From Hemileia vastatrix (taxonomy: Eukaryota; Basidiomycota; Pucciniomycetes; Pucciniales; Zaghouaniaceae): a DNA stretch of 64,000 nucleotides. The DNA is taken from positions 14,620,001 through 14,684,000 of the forward strand of contig JASXTE010000005.1 of assembly GCA_030280995.1 (NCBI GenBank), given 5' to 3'. The position numbers and the translations under genes are program-made. Under the pieces are notes generated by a model that had not been told where the DNA came from, made no database searches, and saw only the letters and a program-made list of their open reading frames with translations. Shown here piece after piece: positions 41,640-51,676 of this stretch (position 1 is the first letter of the stretch; each line of letters starts with the position of its first letter).

Positions 41640-41677
41640 ATGTCTCCAAACCCCCCTTCTCTTGCCAACAAAAGGAT

Positions 41678-42594
41678 TGTTGAAATTTCTGCCTCTAATA
41701 CCTGACCCATTCCTTACTCCAGCTTCTTACCATCGTCTCAAGTCATTCTCCTTGCTCATATCCTCTTTTCCTGACCTTTTCCGCCGAGGAACTTCAAAGA
41801 TACGAGCTCCAGCATCAAGAACAACATTTCTTTCCCACCCGGAGTCAATGTATTGATTCTGGACCTCGAGGACGTGTTTCTTTACCTGGAGTGTGAATCT
41901 TTTCCCCGGCTGGGAACTTTTTCCTTGGATGTGAACCTGTCTCTTTTTCTGTATTGTAGTTTAGTAGTTTTGTCGACGTTGTGTTAGTTTCTATTGTTTT
42001 GGATGGTGGACTTTGTCATATAATGAGCCCTCTCTTTGCCATTTCCGTTTTCCCCATCCAAATCTTTTTCTTTCTCTTTCTCTCTATTCTCTTTATCCCT
42101 TCCACTGCTTCTTCCTGTCCACTGCTTTCCCTTTTGGCCGCATCTGACAGTCTTTGCACTGTGTGGGGAGAATAGAGTCTTTTGTCCAGGTTCTTTCCTT
42201 TTCTTTTCTGTTATCTTTTCTCTGATTCTTTTAGTCCTAACCACAGCAGCTCACACTTGTGTCCCTTATAGTTTTAGCACACGCTTTGTTGTAGTTACTT
42301 GTTGTTGTAAGGTGCACAGTTGCTGATTGACCTGTGTTTAGGTATGTTTGTTTTTTGCAATGAAATCCAAATCTTTTTCTTTCTCTTTCTCTCTATTCTC
42401 TTTATCCCTTCCACTGCTTCTTCCTGTCCACTGCTTTCCCTTTTGGCCGCATCTGACAGTCTTTGCACTGTGTGGGGAGAATAGAGTCTTTTGTCCAGTT
42501 TTAGCACACGCTTTGTTGTAGTTACTTGTTGTTGTAAGGTGCACAGTTGCTGATTGACCTGTGTTTAGCTTTCCTCTGTGCTAAAACTTCTACA
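41678..42594 (+). repeat. 5' LTR of element VII
   Basis: 917 bp, with the extra T in the linker and GACGTTGTG as in element IV. Confidence 0.95.
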
Positions 42595-42752
42595 GGTTAT
42601 GGGCCCAGTTGCCTAAAGCACCTCTCTCAAGAATACTTACAACAAAACCGCTTACTGGACAATAAAACAGCCTTTTCTCTCAGATTTTGGATCATCCTCT
42701 TCACATCTCATCTTCTTTCTCTCCAAATCTTTGCTGTTGACTCGACCAAATC

Positions 42753-45700
42753 ATGGCCTCCAATCAGGATTCAAGTAAGGTTATGGTCACCCCTCTCACT
42801 GACGAATCCTATGACACTTGGGAACACATTATGCGTCTTCACTTTGAAGTTCTGGATCTTTTTGGCATTGTTTCTGGACATGTTCCTGCCCCTGTTCCTC
42901 ACAATGATGGTTCACCTTCAGACGCTGAAATCAAAGCTCAACTTGCTCTATGGATCAAAAATGACACCAGGTGCAGGTATGAAATCATTACCAGATTGGA
43001 TGATGTTAACAAGAAGCTGGTCAATACTTGCCACACCTCTGCTCAAATGTGGTCAGTTCTTGCAAGAAGACACGCCAGCAATAAAGTTGGATCACGGATT
43101 TCTCACTTTCTCTCTATGGTTACTCTTTCTCTTTCTGAAGGAGGAGACCCCAAAACTCATGTTGATGCATTCAAAGGCATTAACTTCCATATGATCCGCT
43201 CTGGGCTCATCATTCCCCAGGAAATTCTCATTTATCTCTTCTTTGCCACTCTTCCACCCTCCTTCAAACATTGGCGTGGTTTGCTCACCAGAGACAGACA
43301 GGAAATTGATCACCTGCATCTGGATGATGTTTTATCTTCTTTCCTGGATTACGCTGCTGATGACAAAGTTGTGGATGAATTTCACAATGCTATGTCAAAT
43401 GTCAATGCTCACTCTGCCTCAGCCAAATCATCAAAATCATCCAAATCCAAGGCACGCAGCAAACTCTCATGTTCTGTTCATGGTCAAAATGTTGGACATG
43501 ATGACAATCATTGCTTTGTTCAACATCCTGAACTGCGTCCCAAGAAGAACCAAGCCAACTCAGCTGCCCCATCAAAGGACAATTCCAACAAAGCAACTCC
43601 TGTTCCCCCTCCTCAGGAAGAACAACCTGATGCCACGGCCAATTGTGCTTTTGTCTTCCCTTCTGATGAAGAATTTCTTTTTACAGCTGTTGCCTGCTTG
43701 TCTGAAAAATCAAATTCTGACTGCATTATCAACGCTTCTGCTTCCATGGCTTCTCATTCCTCAAACCTTTCTCCAATTATTGATTCTGGGGCCAGCTGTC
43801 ATATGTTTAACAACAGAGACAGTTTCATCAGCTTTCAACCTGTCAACATTCGAATTCAACTTGCTGGTATTGGGAAATCAATCTATGCAACTGGAAAAGG
43901 AACTGTTGCTGCTTCTGGAGGAATGGAAGGAAAAGTTTTCTTTTCTGATGCTCTTTATGTCCCTGATCTTGGAAGGAATCTCATCTCCCTGGGACGTCTT
44001 TGGAGAACTGGTTGTCTTCTCATTCCTGCACCAGTTAATCCTACATCAAACTTCATTATTTCACGTAATGGAAAGAATTATATGGGAGGAGTCATCTCCA
44101 ATTCATTATTTGAAGTTTCTGTGGTTCCACAAGGCATGTCTCCCCCTAATTCCTCAGCTCTCTATGCAAAAGCTTCAAGTCAGTCTCTAACTCTTTGGCA
44201 CAACAGATTAGGACATCCATACGCCCCATATATTCAAAAACTTTTTAATGGAATGGCATCTGATGTATCTAGTTCTAGTTTGTCTGATTCTGAAATGCAT
44301 TTTTGTGAACCGTGTGTGTTGGGTAAACAAACCCATGCTTCCTTTCCTGGCCAGTTGCCTGTTGCCAAAAATCCTCTTGAAGTTATCCACACGGATTTAT
44401 CTGGGAAAATTCAGCCTCCTTCTTTTGATGGTTCTCAGTATTACCTTAAGTTCACTGATCAGGCCACTTCATACCGTCATGTTTACCTTCTTTCCTCAAA
44501 AGCCCAAGTATTCAAATATTTCTTGGAATATAAGGCATCTGTAGAGCTGCAATCTGGCTTCAAAATCAAAAAGCTTGTTTGTGACGGTGGTGGTGAGTAT
44601 ATCAACTCTAGTCTGGTCAACTTTCTTAAACAACATGGCATTGCTCTTCAAGTTACGGCTCCTTACACTCCCCAACAAAATCCAATTTCTGAGAGAGGAA
44701 ACCGTATTACCACTGAAAAATCCAAAACCATGATGTTTCATTCTAATGCACCAATTCACTTATGGTCTGAAGCAGTTAAAACAGCAGTATATCTTGAAAA
44801 CAGATTACCAACCAAAGCTCTTCAAAACAAATCAACTCCTTTTGAAGCCTGGAATAAATCCAAACCCAGAGTTTCACACCTCAGAGTTTTTGGTTGTGCT
44901 TGCTATGCTTTTCTTGATAAACATCAACGTCCTGGAAAGTTTTCAGCTAATGCCAGAAAGTGTGTCATGCTTGGATATGAAGTTGGAACAACAAATTATC
45001 GTGTTTGGGATCTTGAGCTTAAAAAGATTGTTATTGCCAAATCTGTGGCCTTCAATGAAAATTTCTTCCCCTTTCTTGACTCCAGATTTAAGCGCCCTCA
45101 ATGGTCACAACTGATGAAGCAAATTCCAGATCAAATTCATGACAGTCAACCACTTCTAACACCTGGACTTTCCTTTTCTCCAGCTCAATCTCCTTCTGAG
45201 TCTCCAACTCCTGATCCATCCTCAGGAAACATTTCTGATTCACATTCTGAAGATAATTCTCCTTCTTCTTCTTCTTCCTCTGATTTTCACATGTCAGGCA
45301 CACCTTCCAATTCAACTCCTTGTCCTTCACCTGGCCACTTAACAAGATTACCTCATTCCAATGTCCCAGATGAAGAAGGTTCCAGTCAATCTGATCCATC
45401 ATATTCATCAATTGAGCCAGACAATCCAGCAGATCCTGATTATGTTCCCTCATCACAATCCCCCAGTTATTCTGACAACTCTTCAGCTGAAACATCCACT
45501 CCTGAACATTTACGTCAGATTTATTATGATCATTATCAACATGATTCCTACTCTGATTCTCCTGATCCTCTTGGGTTATATGCAGCAAATGCCTTTGCTT
45601 TCTCTCTAGAAGCTCCCTTGCTAGCTCATGAAATTCCTGAACCCCAGTGTTATAAGCAAGCAATCTATTCCAAATATTCAGCAGAATGGGCAGAGGCTGT

Positions 45701-47237
45701 GAAACATGAACATCAAGCACTTCAGCGTTGTAACACTTGGAAAATTGTCCCCAGGCCTGAAAAAGCTAATGTAATTGGCTGCAGGTGGGTTTTCAGGGTT
45801 AAACCTAATGCTGATGGTGGTGTTTCCAAGTTCAAAGCCCGTTGTGTAGCAAAAGGATATTCTCAAATCCTAGGAATAGATTTTCATGAAACTTTTGCAC
45901 CCACTGGACGGATCACTTCTCTCAGGACCATTCTTTCTTTAGCAGCTTATTTTGACTGGGATGTTCATCAAATGGATGTAGTGGCAGCTTTTCTCCAGGG
46001 AAACTTAAATGAAACTGTTTATATGGAACAGCCTGAAGGAACACTAACTGCTGGAAATGAAGGCAAAGTTTGCCAATTGTTGCGTCCTCTTTATGGCATC
46101 AAACAAGCTCCCTTTTGCTGGAATTCACGTATAAATGACTACTTGTGCAAGCTCAACTTCTCCCCCCTTAAGTGTGATCAGTGTGTGTATGTTTGGAGAA
46201 ACAAATCACAAATCTGTATCATTTATCTTCATGTTGATGATATGGTCATTACTGGTAATCATTTTCTTTGGTTCAAAGACAAAATCAAAACTGAATTTGA
46301 GATGGATGATCTTGGTCCTGCCACTTGGATTTTGGGAATGCGTCTCACCAGGAACAGAACAGCACGTACTCTTTCTTTATCACAAGATTCTTATGCTGAA
46401 AAAGTTTTGTCCAACTGGAATATGGCCAACTGCAATCCCTGTCTTACTCCCTTATCCCCAAATGATTATCCTGTCAAAGCAACCAGTGAAGAAATTGCTG
46501 AATTCAATGCTCTAAAAATCAATTACCGCTCTGCTATTGGTGCACTCAACTATTTGTCAGTTGCAACAAGACCTGATCTCTCTTTTGCAGTTGGTGCATT
46601 ATCTCAACATCTCATTGAACCAGGCATCAAACACTGGCTTGCTGTCAAACACACTTTCAGATATCTGCGTGCCACTTCATCATCATCTCTCACTTTTGGA
46701 GGAAAATGCCCAATTCCAAATCATCCATCACTCTGTCCTCTTATTTACTCTGACACTGATTATGCTGGGGATCCTGATACCAGGCGCTCAACTGGAGGGT
46801 ATGTTGCCATACTCAATGGAGGAGCTATTTCCTGGAGTTCTAAAAAGCAGCAAGTTGTCACTATCTCTAGTACTGAGGCTGAGTTCAGAGGCATTGTGGA
46901 TGCTGGATGTGAAGCAATTTGGCTGACTAAATTACTTACTTCCTTCAATATTCCTAAATCACCTTCACCTTTAATCCTTGCTGACAATGCCAGTTCCATT
47001 TCACAATGCAAGGATTCACTCAGATACCGTCAAAGATCAAAACATGTGGACACTCAACTTTGTTGGATTACTGAAAGCATCAACAAAAATCATTTTCAGC
47101 TTCAACACATTTCAACTGAACACATGGTAGCTGATCTTCTTACAAAATCTTTGGGAAAAGTCAAGCTGTCTTATCTCCTCAAACTCATGGGTCTGATATT
47201 AAGGGGGGGTGTTGAAATTTCTGCCTCTAATACCTGA
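42753..47237 (+). CDS. Ty1/copia gag-pol polyprotein, element VII (intact)
   Basis: 1494 residues; I noticed no residue that differs from the element IV product (His43 and Leu802 present). All protease, integrase, reverse transcriptase and RNase H residues are kept. It is inserted in host coding DNA, so any expression would come from its own LTR. Confidence 0.96.
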   Translation: MASNQDSSKVMVTPLTDESYDTWEHIMRLHFEVLDLFGIVSGHVPAPVPHNDGSPSDAEIKAQLALWIKNDTRCRYEIITRLDDVNKKLVNTCHTSAQMWSVLARRHASNKVGSRISHFLSMVTLSLSEGGDPKTHVDAFKGINFHMIRSGLIIPQEILIYLFFATLPPSFKHWRGLLTRDRQEIDHLHLDDVLSSFLDYAADDKVVDEFHNAMSNVNAHSASAKSSKSSKSKARSKLSCSVHGQNVGHDDNHCFVQHPELRPKKNQANSAAPSKDNSNKATPVPPPQEEQPDATANCAFVFPSDEEFLFTAVACLSEKSNSDCIINASASMASHSSNLSPIIDSGASCHMFNNRDSFISFQPVNIRIQLAGIGKSIYATGKGTVAASGGMEGKVFFSDALYVPDLGRNLISLGRLWRTGCLLIPAPVNPTSNFIISRNGKNYMGGVISNSLFEVSVVPQGMSPPNSSALYAKASSQSLTLWHNRLGHPYAPYIQKLFNGMASDVSSSSLSDSEMHFCEPCVLGKQTHASFPGQLPVAKNPLEVIHTDLSGKIQPPSFDGSQYYLKFTDQATSYRHVYLLSSKAQVFKYFLEYKASVELQSGFKIKKLVCDGGGEYINSSLVNFLKQHGIALQVTAPYTPQQNPISERGNRITTEKSKTMMFHSNAPIHLWSEAVKTAVYLENRLPTKALQNKSTPFEAWNKSKPRVSHLRVFGCACYAFLDKHQRPGKFSANARKCVMLGYEVGTTNYRVWDLELKKIVIAKSVAFNENFFPFLDSRFKRPQWSQLMKQIPDQIHDSQPLLTPGLSFSPAQSPSESPTPDPSSGNISDSHSEDNSPSSSSSSDFHMSGTPSNSTPCPSPGHLTRLPHSNVPDEEGSSQSDPSYSSIEPDNPADPDYVPSSQSPSYSDNSSAETSTPEHLRQIYYDHYQHDSYSDSPDPLGLYAANAFAFSLEAPLLAHEIPEPQCYKQAIYSKYSAEWAEAVKHEHQALQRCNTWKIVPRPEKANVIGCRWVFRVKPNADGGVSKFKARCVAKGYSQILGIDFHETFAPTGRITSLRTILSLAAYFDWDVHQMDVVAAFLQGNLNETVYMEQPEGTLTAGNEGKVCQLLRPLYGIKQAPFCWNSRINDYLCKLNFSPLKCDQCVYVWRNKSQICIIYLHVDDMVITGNHFLWFKDKIKTEFEMDDLGPATWILGMRLTRNRTARTLSLSQDSYAEKVLSNWNMANCNPCLTPLSPNDYPVKATSEEIAEFNALKINYRSAIGALNYLSVATRPDLSFAVGALSQHLIEPGIKHWLAVKHTFRYLRATSSSSLTFGGKCPIPNHPSLCPLIYSDTDYAGDPDTRRSTGGYVAILNGGAISWSSKKQQVVTISSTEAEFRGIVDAGCEAIWLTKLLTSFNIPKSPSPLILADNASSISQCKDSLRYRQRSKHVDTQLCWITESINKNHFQLQHISTEHMVADLLTKSLGKVKLSYLLKLMGLILRGGVEISASNT

Positions 47238-48126
47238 CCCATTCCTTACTCCAGCTTCTTACCATCGTCTCAAGTCATTCTCCTTGCTCATATCCTCTTT
47301 TCCTGACCTTTTCCGCCGAGGAACTTCAAAGATACGAGCTCCAGCATCAAGAACAACATTTCTTTCCCACCCGGAGTCAATGTATTGATTCTGGACCTCG
47401 AGGACGTGTTTCTTTACCTGGAGTGTGAATCTTTTCCCCGGCTGGGAACTTTTTCCTTGGATGTGAACCTGTCTCTTTTTCTGTATTGTAGTTTAGTAGT
47501 TTTGTCGACGTTGTGTTAGTTTCTATTGTTTTGGATGGTGGACTTTGTCATATAATGAGCCCTCTCTTTGCCATTTCCGTTTTCCCCATCCAAATCTTTT
47601 TCTTTCTCTTTCTCTCTATTCTCTTTATCCCTTCCACTGCTTCTTCCTGTCCACTGCTTTCCCTTTTGGCCGCATCTGACAGTCTTTGCACTGTGTGGGG
47701 AGAATAGAGTCTTTTGTCCAGGTTCTTTCCTTTTCTTTTCTGTTATCTTTTCTCTGATTCTTTTAGTCCTAACCACAGCAGCTCACACTTGTGTCCCTTA
47801 TAGTTTTAGCACACGCTTTGTTGTAGTTACTTGTTGTTGTAAGGTGCACAGTTGCTGATTGACCTGTGTTTAGGTATGTTTGTTTTTTGCAATGAAATCC
47901 AAATCTTTTTCTTTCTCTTTCTCTCTATTCTCTTTATCCCTTCCACTGCTTCTTCCTGTCCACTGCTTTCCCTTTTGGCCGCATCTGACAGTCTTTGCAC
48001 TGTGTGGGGAGAATAGAGTCTTTTGTCCAGTTTTAGCACACGCTTTGTTGTAGTTACTTGTTGTTGTAAGGTGCACAGTTGCTGATTGACCTGTGTTTAG
48101 CTTTCCTCTGTGCTAAAACTTCTACA
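47210..48126 (+). repeat. 3' LTR of element VII
   Basis: 917 bp, same variants as its 5' LTR. AGGAT and the resumed host exon follow. Confidence 0.95.
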
Positions 48127-50282
48127 AGGATTGAAATTACCCGATCTCTATATGGCAAGATACTTGAATTTGCTAAAGGCAAAACTGAAGAACTACTGTC
48201 AACTCTTAGCGAGAAGCCTTTGCCATCTTATATTTCAAATGCCTACAACAATGTGCTTGAATACATTGATGACCTAGAAAAATGTAAGTAATTATTTTAT
48301 ATTAAATTCTTTAAACTCAGAAGGATAGATTATTGACTCTTTTTCTTTAAAACTTATTCAATTCAGTTTATGAAAAAGGTATCATTCCTCCTGATGATGA
48401 TAATGAAATACCTGACACTGAAGGCTATGCATCAACATCTCAAGGGGGAGATAAGACTATTCATCGACGTTCAAAAAGAATGAGACTTTCTAGGGGCTCT
48501 AGTTTTGTCAGTGCTACTAAAACTCCTCCTGCCAAGGATTCCTCTTACTCAACATCTCAAAAATCTAAACAAACTAGCCAAAATGTGTCAAAAGGGTATG
48601 TCATTTCTTTCATGAGTAATATAGCAATCAATTTTATATTAGTGTTTAAAGCTATCTCCAAATTTTTTACTTTCTTATTTATTATTTCTTGTCTTTTTCT
48701 TATCTTTTAATCCAGCTCTAAAAACAACAATCACTCCAAAGCGTCAACTAATAGCGAATCTTGCTCTAATGAAGAAGAAGTAGAAGAAGATGATGATGAT
48801 GAAGCTTCTCTAACTCAAAAAGATGATGAAGCTACTTCTGCTGATGAGGTTGAGAAAACACCCAATGAAGAAATTGATCCACCTAGCCAGCCACACAAAA
48901 ATTCTTCAAGTCCAAAGAAACAGCTTATAGTTGCCATATCTTCAAAATCTAAAATTAAAATTCCAAAAATCCTACGGTCTCTATCATCATTGATAAAAAT
49001 TGCTAATAACTCCCTTCCTTATACTCCAACAATTATTGGAAACTCAAAATTACAGAAGCAAATAGCAGAAATTCATTGATTTTTTGAAGGTAGAATCAAT
49101 GGTCAAAAGGTACTTAGGGCATGTCCAGAAATCAATCAGTTATTCGAAATCCGTTTGTCTGTTTCTCTTGAAAATCCACACAAAATTTTGCAAAAATTCA
49201 ATTTTCTATGGATAAAATCTGCTCATGACAATATGCTTACAAAATTTAATGAGCTCTGTATGTATCACTTACTTGAAGTTTGTTAATTTATTTGATGATA
49301 ACTAATTTTTTTGTTTTTTTTAGCTTTGGATTTTCTTAATGTTGACACTTCGCAGATCTGGGTGGTCAATAATTTGAACTTTGAAAAGTCGGAAAAATTT
49401 TGTAACTCTGAAGAACCAAACTCAATTAATCTTTCTCCGTTTAACAAGACTGATCACCCTGAATCATTGATGATGCGCATGCTATCAAGACTAGTTAGCC
49501 CAAGTGCTAACCAGCATTCTTTTTGGGCATCCCTTGTTACATAATATCTTTATCTTGCTTCTCAAGAGTTTACCCTTCCTTCTGAAGAATCTGACTTCAA
49601 TCCAGATTGTCCTATTGAATGTGCCCTACATATTCTAGCCCACCTTACACATCTGAAGAGCAAGTTCCCAATACGTTCAACAGCTCAGCATCACAGTTAA
49701 TTGCTGCAAATTTTTCAATCACTCCCCTGTTCCAATTCAGAAACATAATAATTGACATCATGATTTCAATAATTATTTTAAAATCTAGAGAGGCTGCTGC
49801 AAATATAACTCAAGCTGAAAGAAATAAATGACAATGTTCAAGGAATAAAAAAAAGCAACAGATATGCAGCAATTTGATGAGTCTCATAATGATTCTTTTC
49901 AGAATATGAATCAAGAATATGCACACCATAATTATCAATCATTTACTTTTTACTTGGTTGATGGTGTTTGTGGATTATTTCTTTCCTCACAGGACCACCG
50001 GCTTGTGTCAGCTTCAGACTGTTTAGAATTCATAACACAACTTGGCCTCCTTAGAAAAAAAAGTGATAATAATAATCCGGGCGGTGAAAAAATCTGGAAA
50101 ACCCTTAATTTTTATATCTTTAATATTATTAAACCCTTAATAGATAATTCTGGGCCTGTGCAACTTAATTTTAATACTCCCAACATGAGCCATATTGCTA
50201 AAGCAATGGCAGCTGATTTTCTTGATAATTGGAATCTTATTAAGCCGAATTCTTCATTTTTCTCTATTTCTGACATAATTAA

Positions 50283-50408
50283 TGAAGAAGTTTTAGCACA
50301 GAGGGAAGCTAAACACAGGTTAATAAGCAACTGTGCACCTTACAATAACAAGTAACTACAACAAAGCGTGTGCTAAAACTGGACAAAAGACTCTATTCTC
50401 CCCACACA
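50283..50408 (-). repeat. Short LTR remnant at the host boundary
   Basis: It begins TGAAGAAGTTTTAGC (family: TGTAGAAG) and covers the LTR tail, the unit part B and the first bases of part A. It stops at CCCCACACA, where a second LTR with the same TGAAGAAG start begins. It is older and more diverged than the full LTRs. Confidence 0.8.
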
Positions 50409-50760
50409 TGAAGAAGTTTTAGCACAGAGGAAAGCTAAACACAGGTTAATCAGCAGCTGTGCACCTTACAACAACAAGTAACTACAACAAAGCGTGTGCT
50501 AAAACTGGACAAAAGACTCTATTCTCCCCACACAGTGCAAAGACTGTCAGATGCGGCCAAAAGGGAAAGCAGTGGACAGGAAGAAGCAGTGGAAGGGATA
50601 AAGAGAATAGAGAGAAAGAGAAAGAAAAAGATTTGGATGGGGAAAACGGAAATGGCAAAGAGAGGGCTCATTATATGACAAAGTCCACCATCCAAAACAA
50701 TAGAAACTAACACGACGTCGACAAAACTACTAAACTACAATACAGGAAAAGAGACAGGTT
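50409..50760 (-). repeat. 3' LTR of remnant IX, part 1 (single-unit form)
   Basis: It has one unit only: AAAACTGGACAAAAG shows part B joined directly to part A without the 82-bp segment, and GATTTGGATGGGG follows without a linker. It is the second example of the single, insert-free LTR. It ends with AGGTT, duplicated around element VIII. Confidence 0.85.
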
Positions 50761-51676
50761 TGTAGAAGTTTTAGCACAAAGGAAAGCTAAACACAGGTCA
50801 ATCAGCAACTGTGCACCTTACAACAACAAGTAACTACAACAAAGCGTGTGCTAAAACTGGACAAAAGACTCTATTCTCCCCACACAGTGCAAAGACTGTC
50901 AGATGCGGCCAAAAGGGAAAGCAGTGGACAGGAAGAAGCAGTGGAAGGGATAAAGAGAATAGAGAAAATAAGAAAGAAAAAGATTTGGATTTCATTGCAA
51001 AAACAAACATACCTAAACACAGGTCAATCAGCAACTGTGCACCTTACAACAACAAGTAACTACAACAAAGCGTGTGCTAAAACTATAAGGGACACAAGTG
51101 TGAGCTGCTGTGGTTAGGACTAAAAGAATTAGAGAAAAGATAACAGAAAAGAAAAGGAAAGAACCTGGACAAAAGACTCTATTCTCCCCACACAGTGCAA
51201 AGACTGTCAGATGCGGCCAAAAGGGAAAGCAGTGGACAGGAAGAAGCAGTGGAAGGGATAAAGAGAATAGAGAAAATAAGAAAGAAAAAGATTTGGATGG
51301 GGAAAACGGAAATGGCAAAGAGAGGCCTCATTATATGACAAAGTCCACCATCCAAAACAATAGAAACTAACACGACGTCGACAAAACTACTAAACTACAA
51401 TACAGAAAAAGAGACAGGTTCACATCCAAAGAAAAAGTTCTCAGCCGGGGAAAAGATTCACACTCCAGGTAAAGAAACACGTCCTCGAGGTCCAGAATCA
51501 ATACATTGACTCCGGGTGGGAAAGAAATGTTGTTCTTGATGCTGGAGCTCGTATCTTTGAAGTTCCTCGGCGGAAAAGGTCAGGAAAAGAGGATATGAGC
51601 AAGGAGAATGACTTGAGACGATGGTAAGAAGCTGGAGTAAGGAATGGGTCAGGTATTAGAGGCAGAAATTTCAACA
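50761..51676 (-). repeat. 3' LTR of element VIII
   Basis: 916 bp with both units, both having GAGAAAATAAG. The junction is AA. Confidence 0.95.

Larger units (their letters stand above)
41678..48126 (+). mobile_element. Full-length copia element VII (6449 bp, TSD AGGAT)
   Basis: The LTRs are 41678-42594 and 47210-48126 (917 bp each), the primer-binding site 42595-42608 and the polypurine tract 47201-47209. AGGAT is at 41673-41677 and 48127-48131. It is inserted in the first exon of the host pseudogene. It matches element IV in LTR and protein variants, but with a different target duplication, so it is an independent insertion. Confidence 0.97.
41640..50282 (+). pseudogene. Decayed host gene with introns, split by element VII
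   Basis: I do not recognise the family. The probable first exon starts ATGTCTCC at 41640, is cut at 41677 by element VII (AGGAT duplicated) and continues at 48132-48283. Introns with good ends follow: 48284-48366 (GTAAGT...TTCAG), 48596-48715 (GTATGT...CCAG) and 49258-49323 (GTATGT...TTTAG). Reading frames join across them. The product is hydrophilic, with Ser/Lys and Asp/Glu-rich stretches in exon 3 (48716-49257). An in-frame TGA in exon 3 near 49077, a TAA at 49542 and frame changes after about 49620 show decay. A last open piece, 49864-50282, encodes about 140 residues before an LTR remnant. It might be a member of a repeated fungus-specific family; this was inactive or became so in addition to the insertion. 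Confidence 0.65.
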
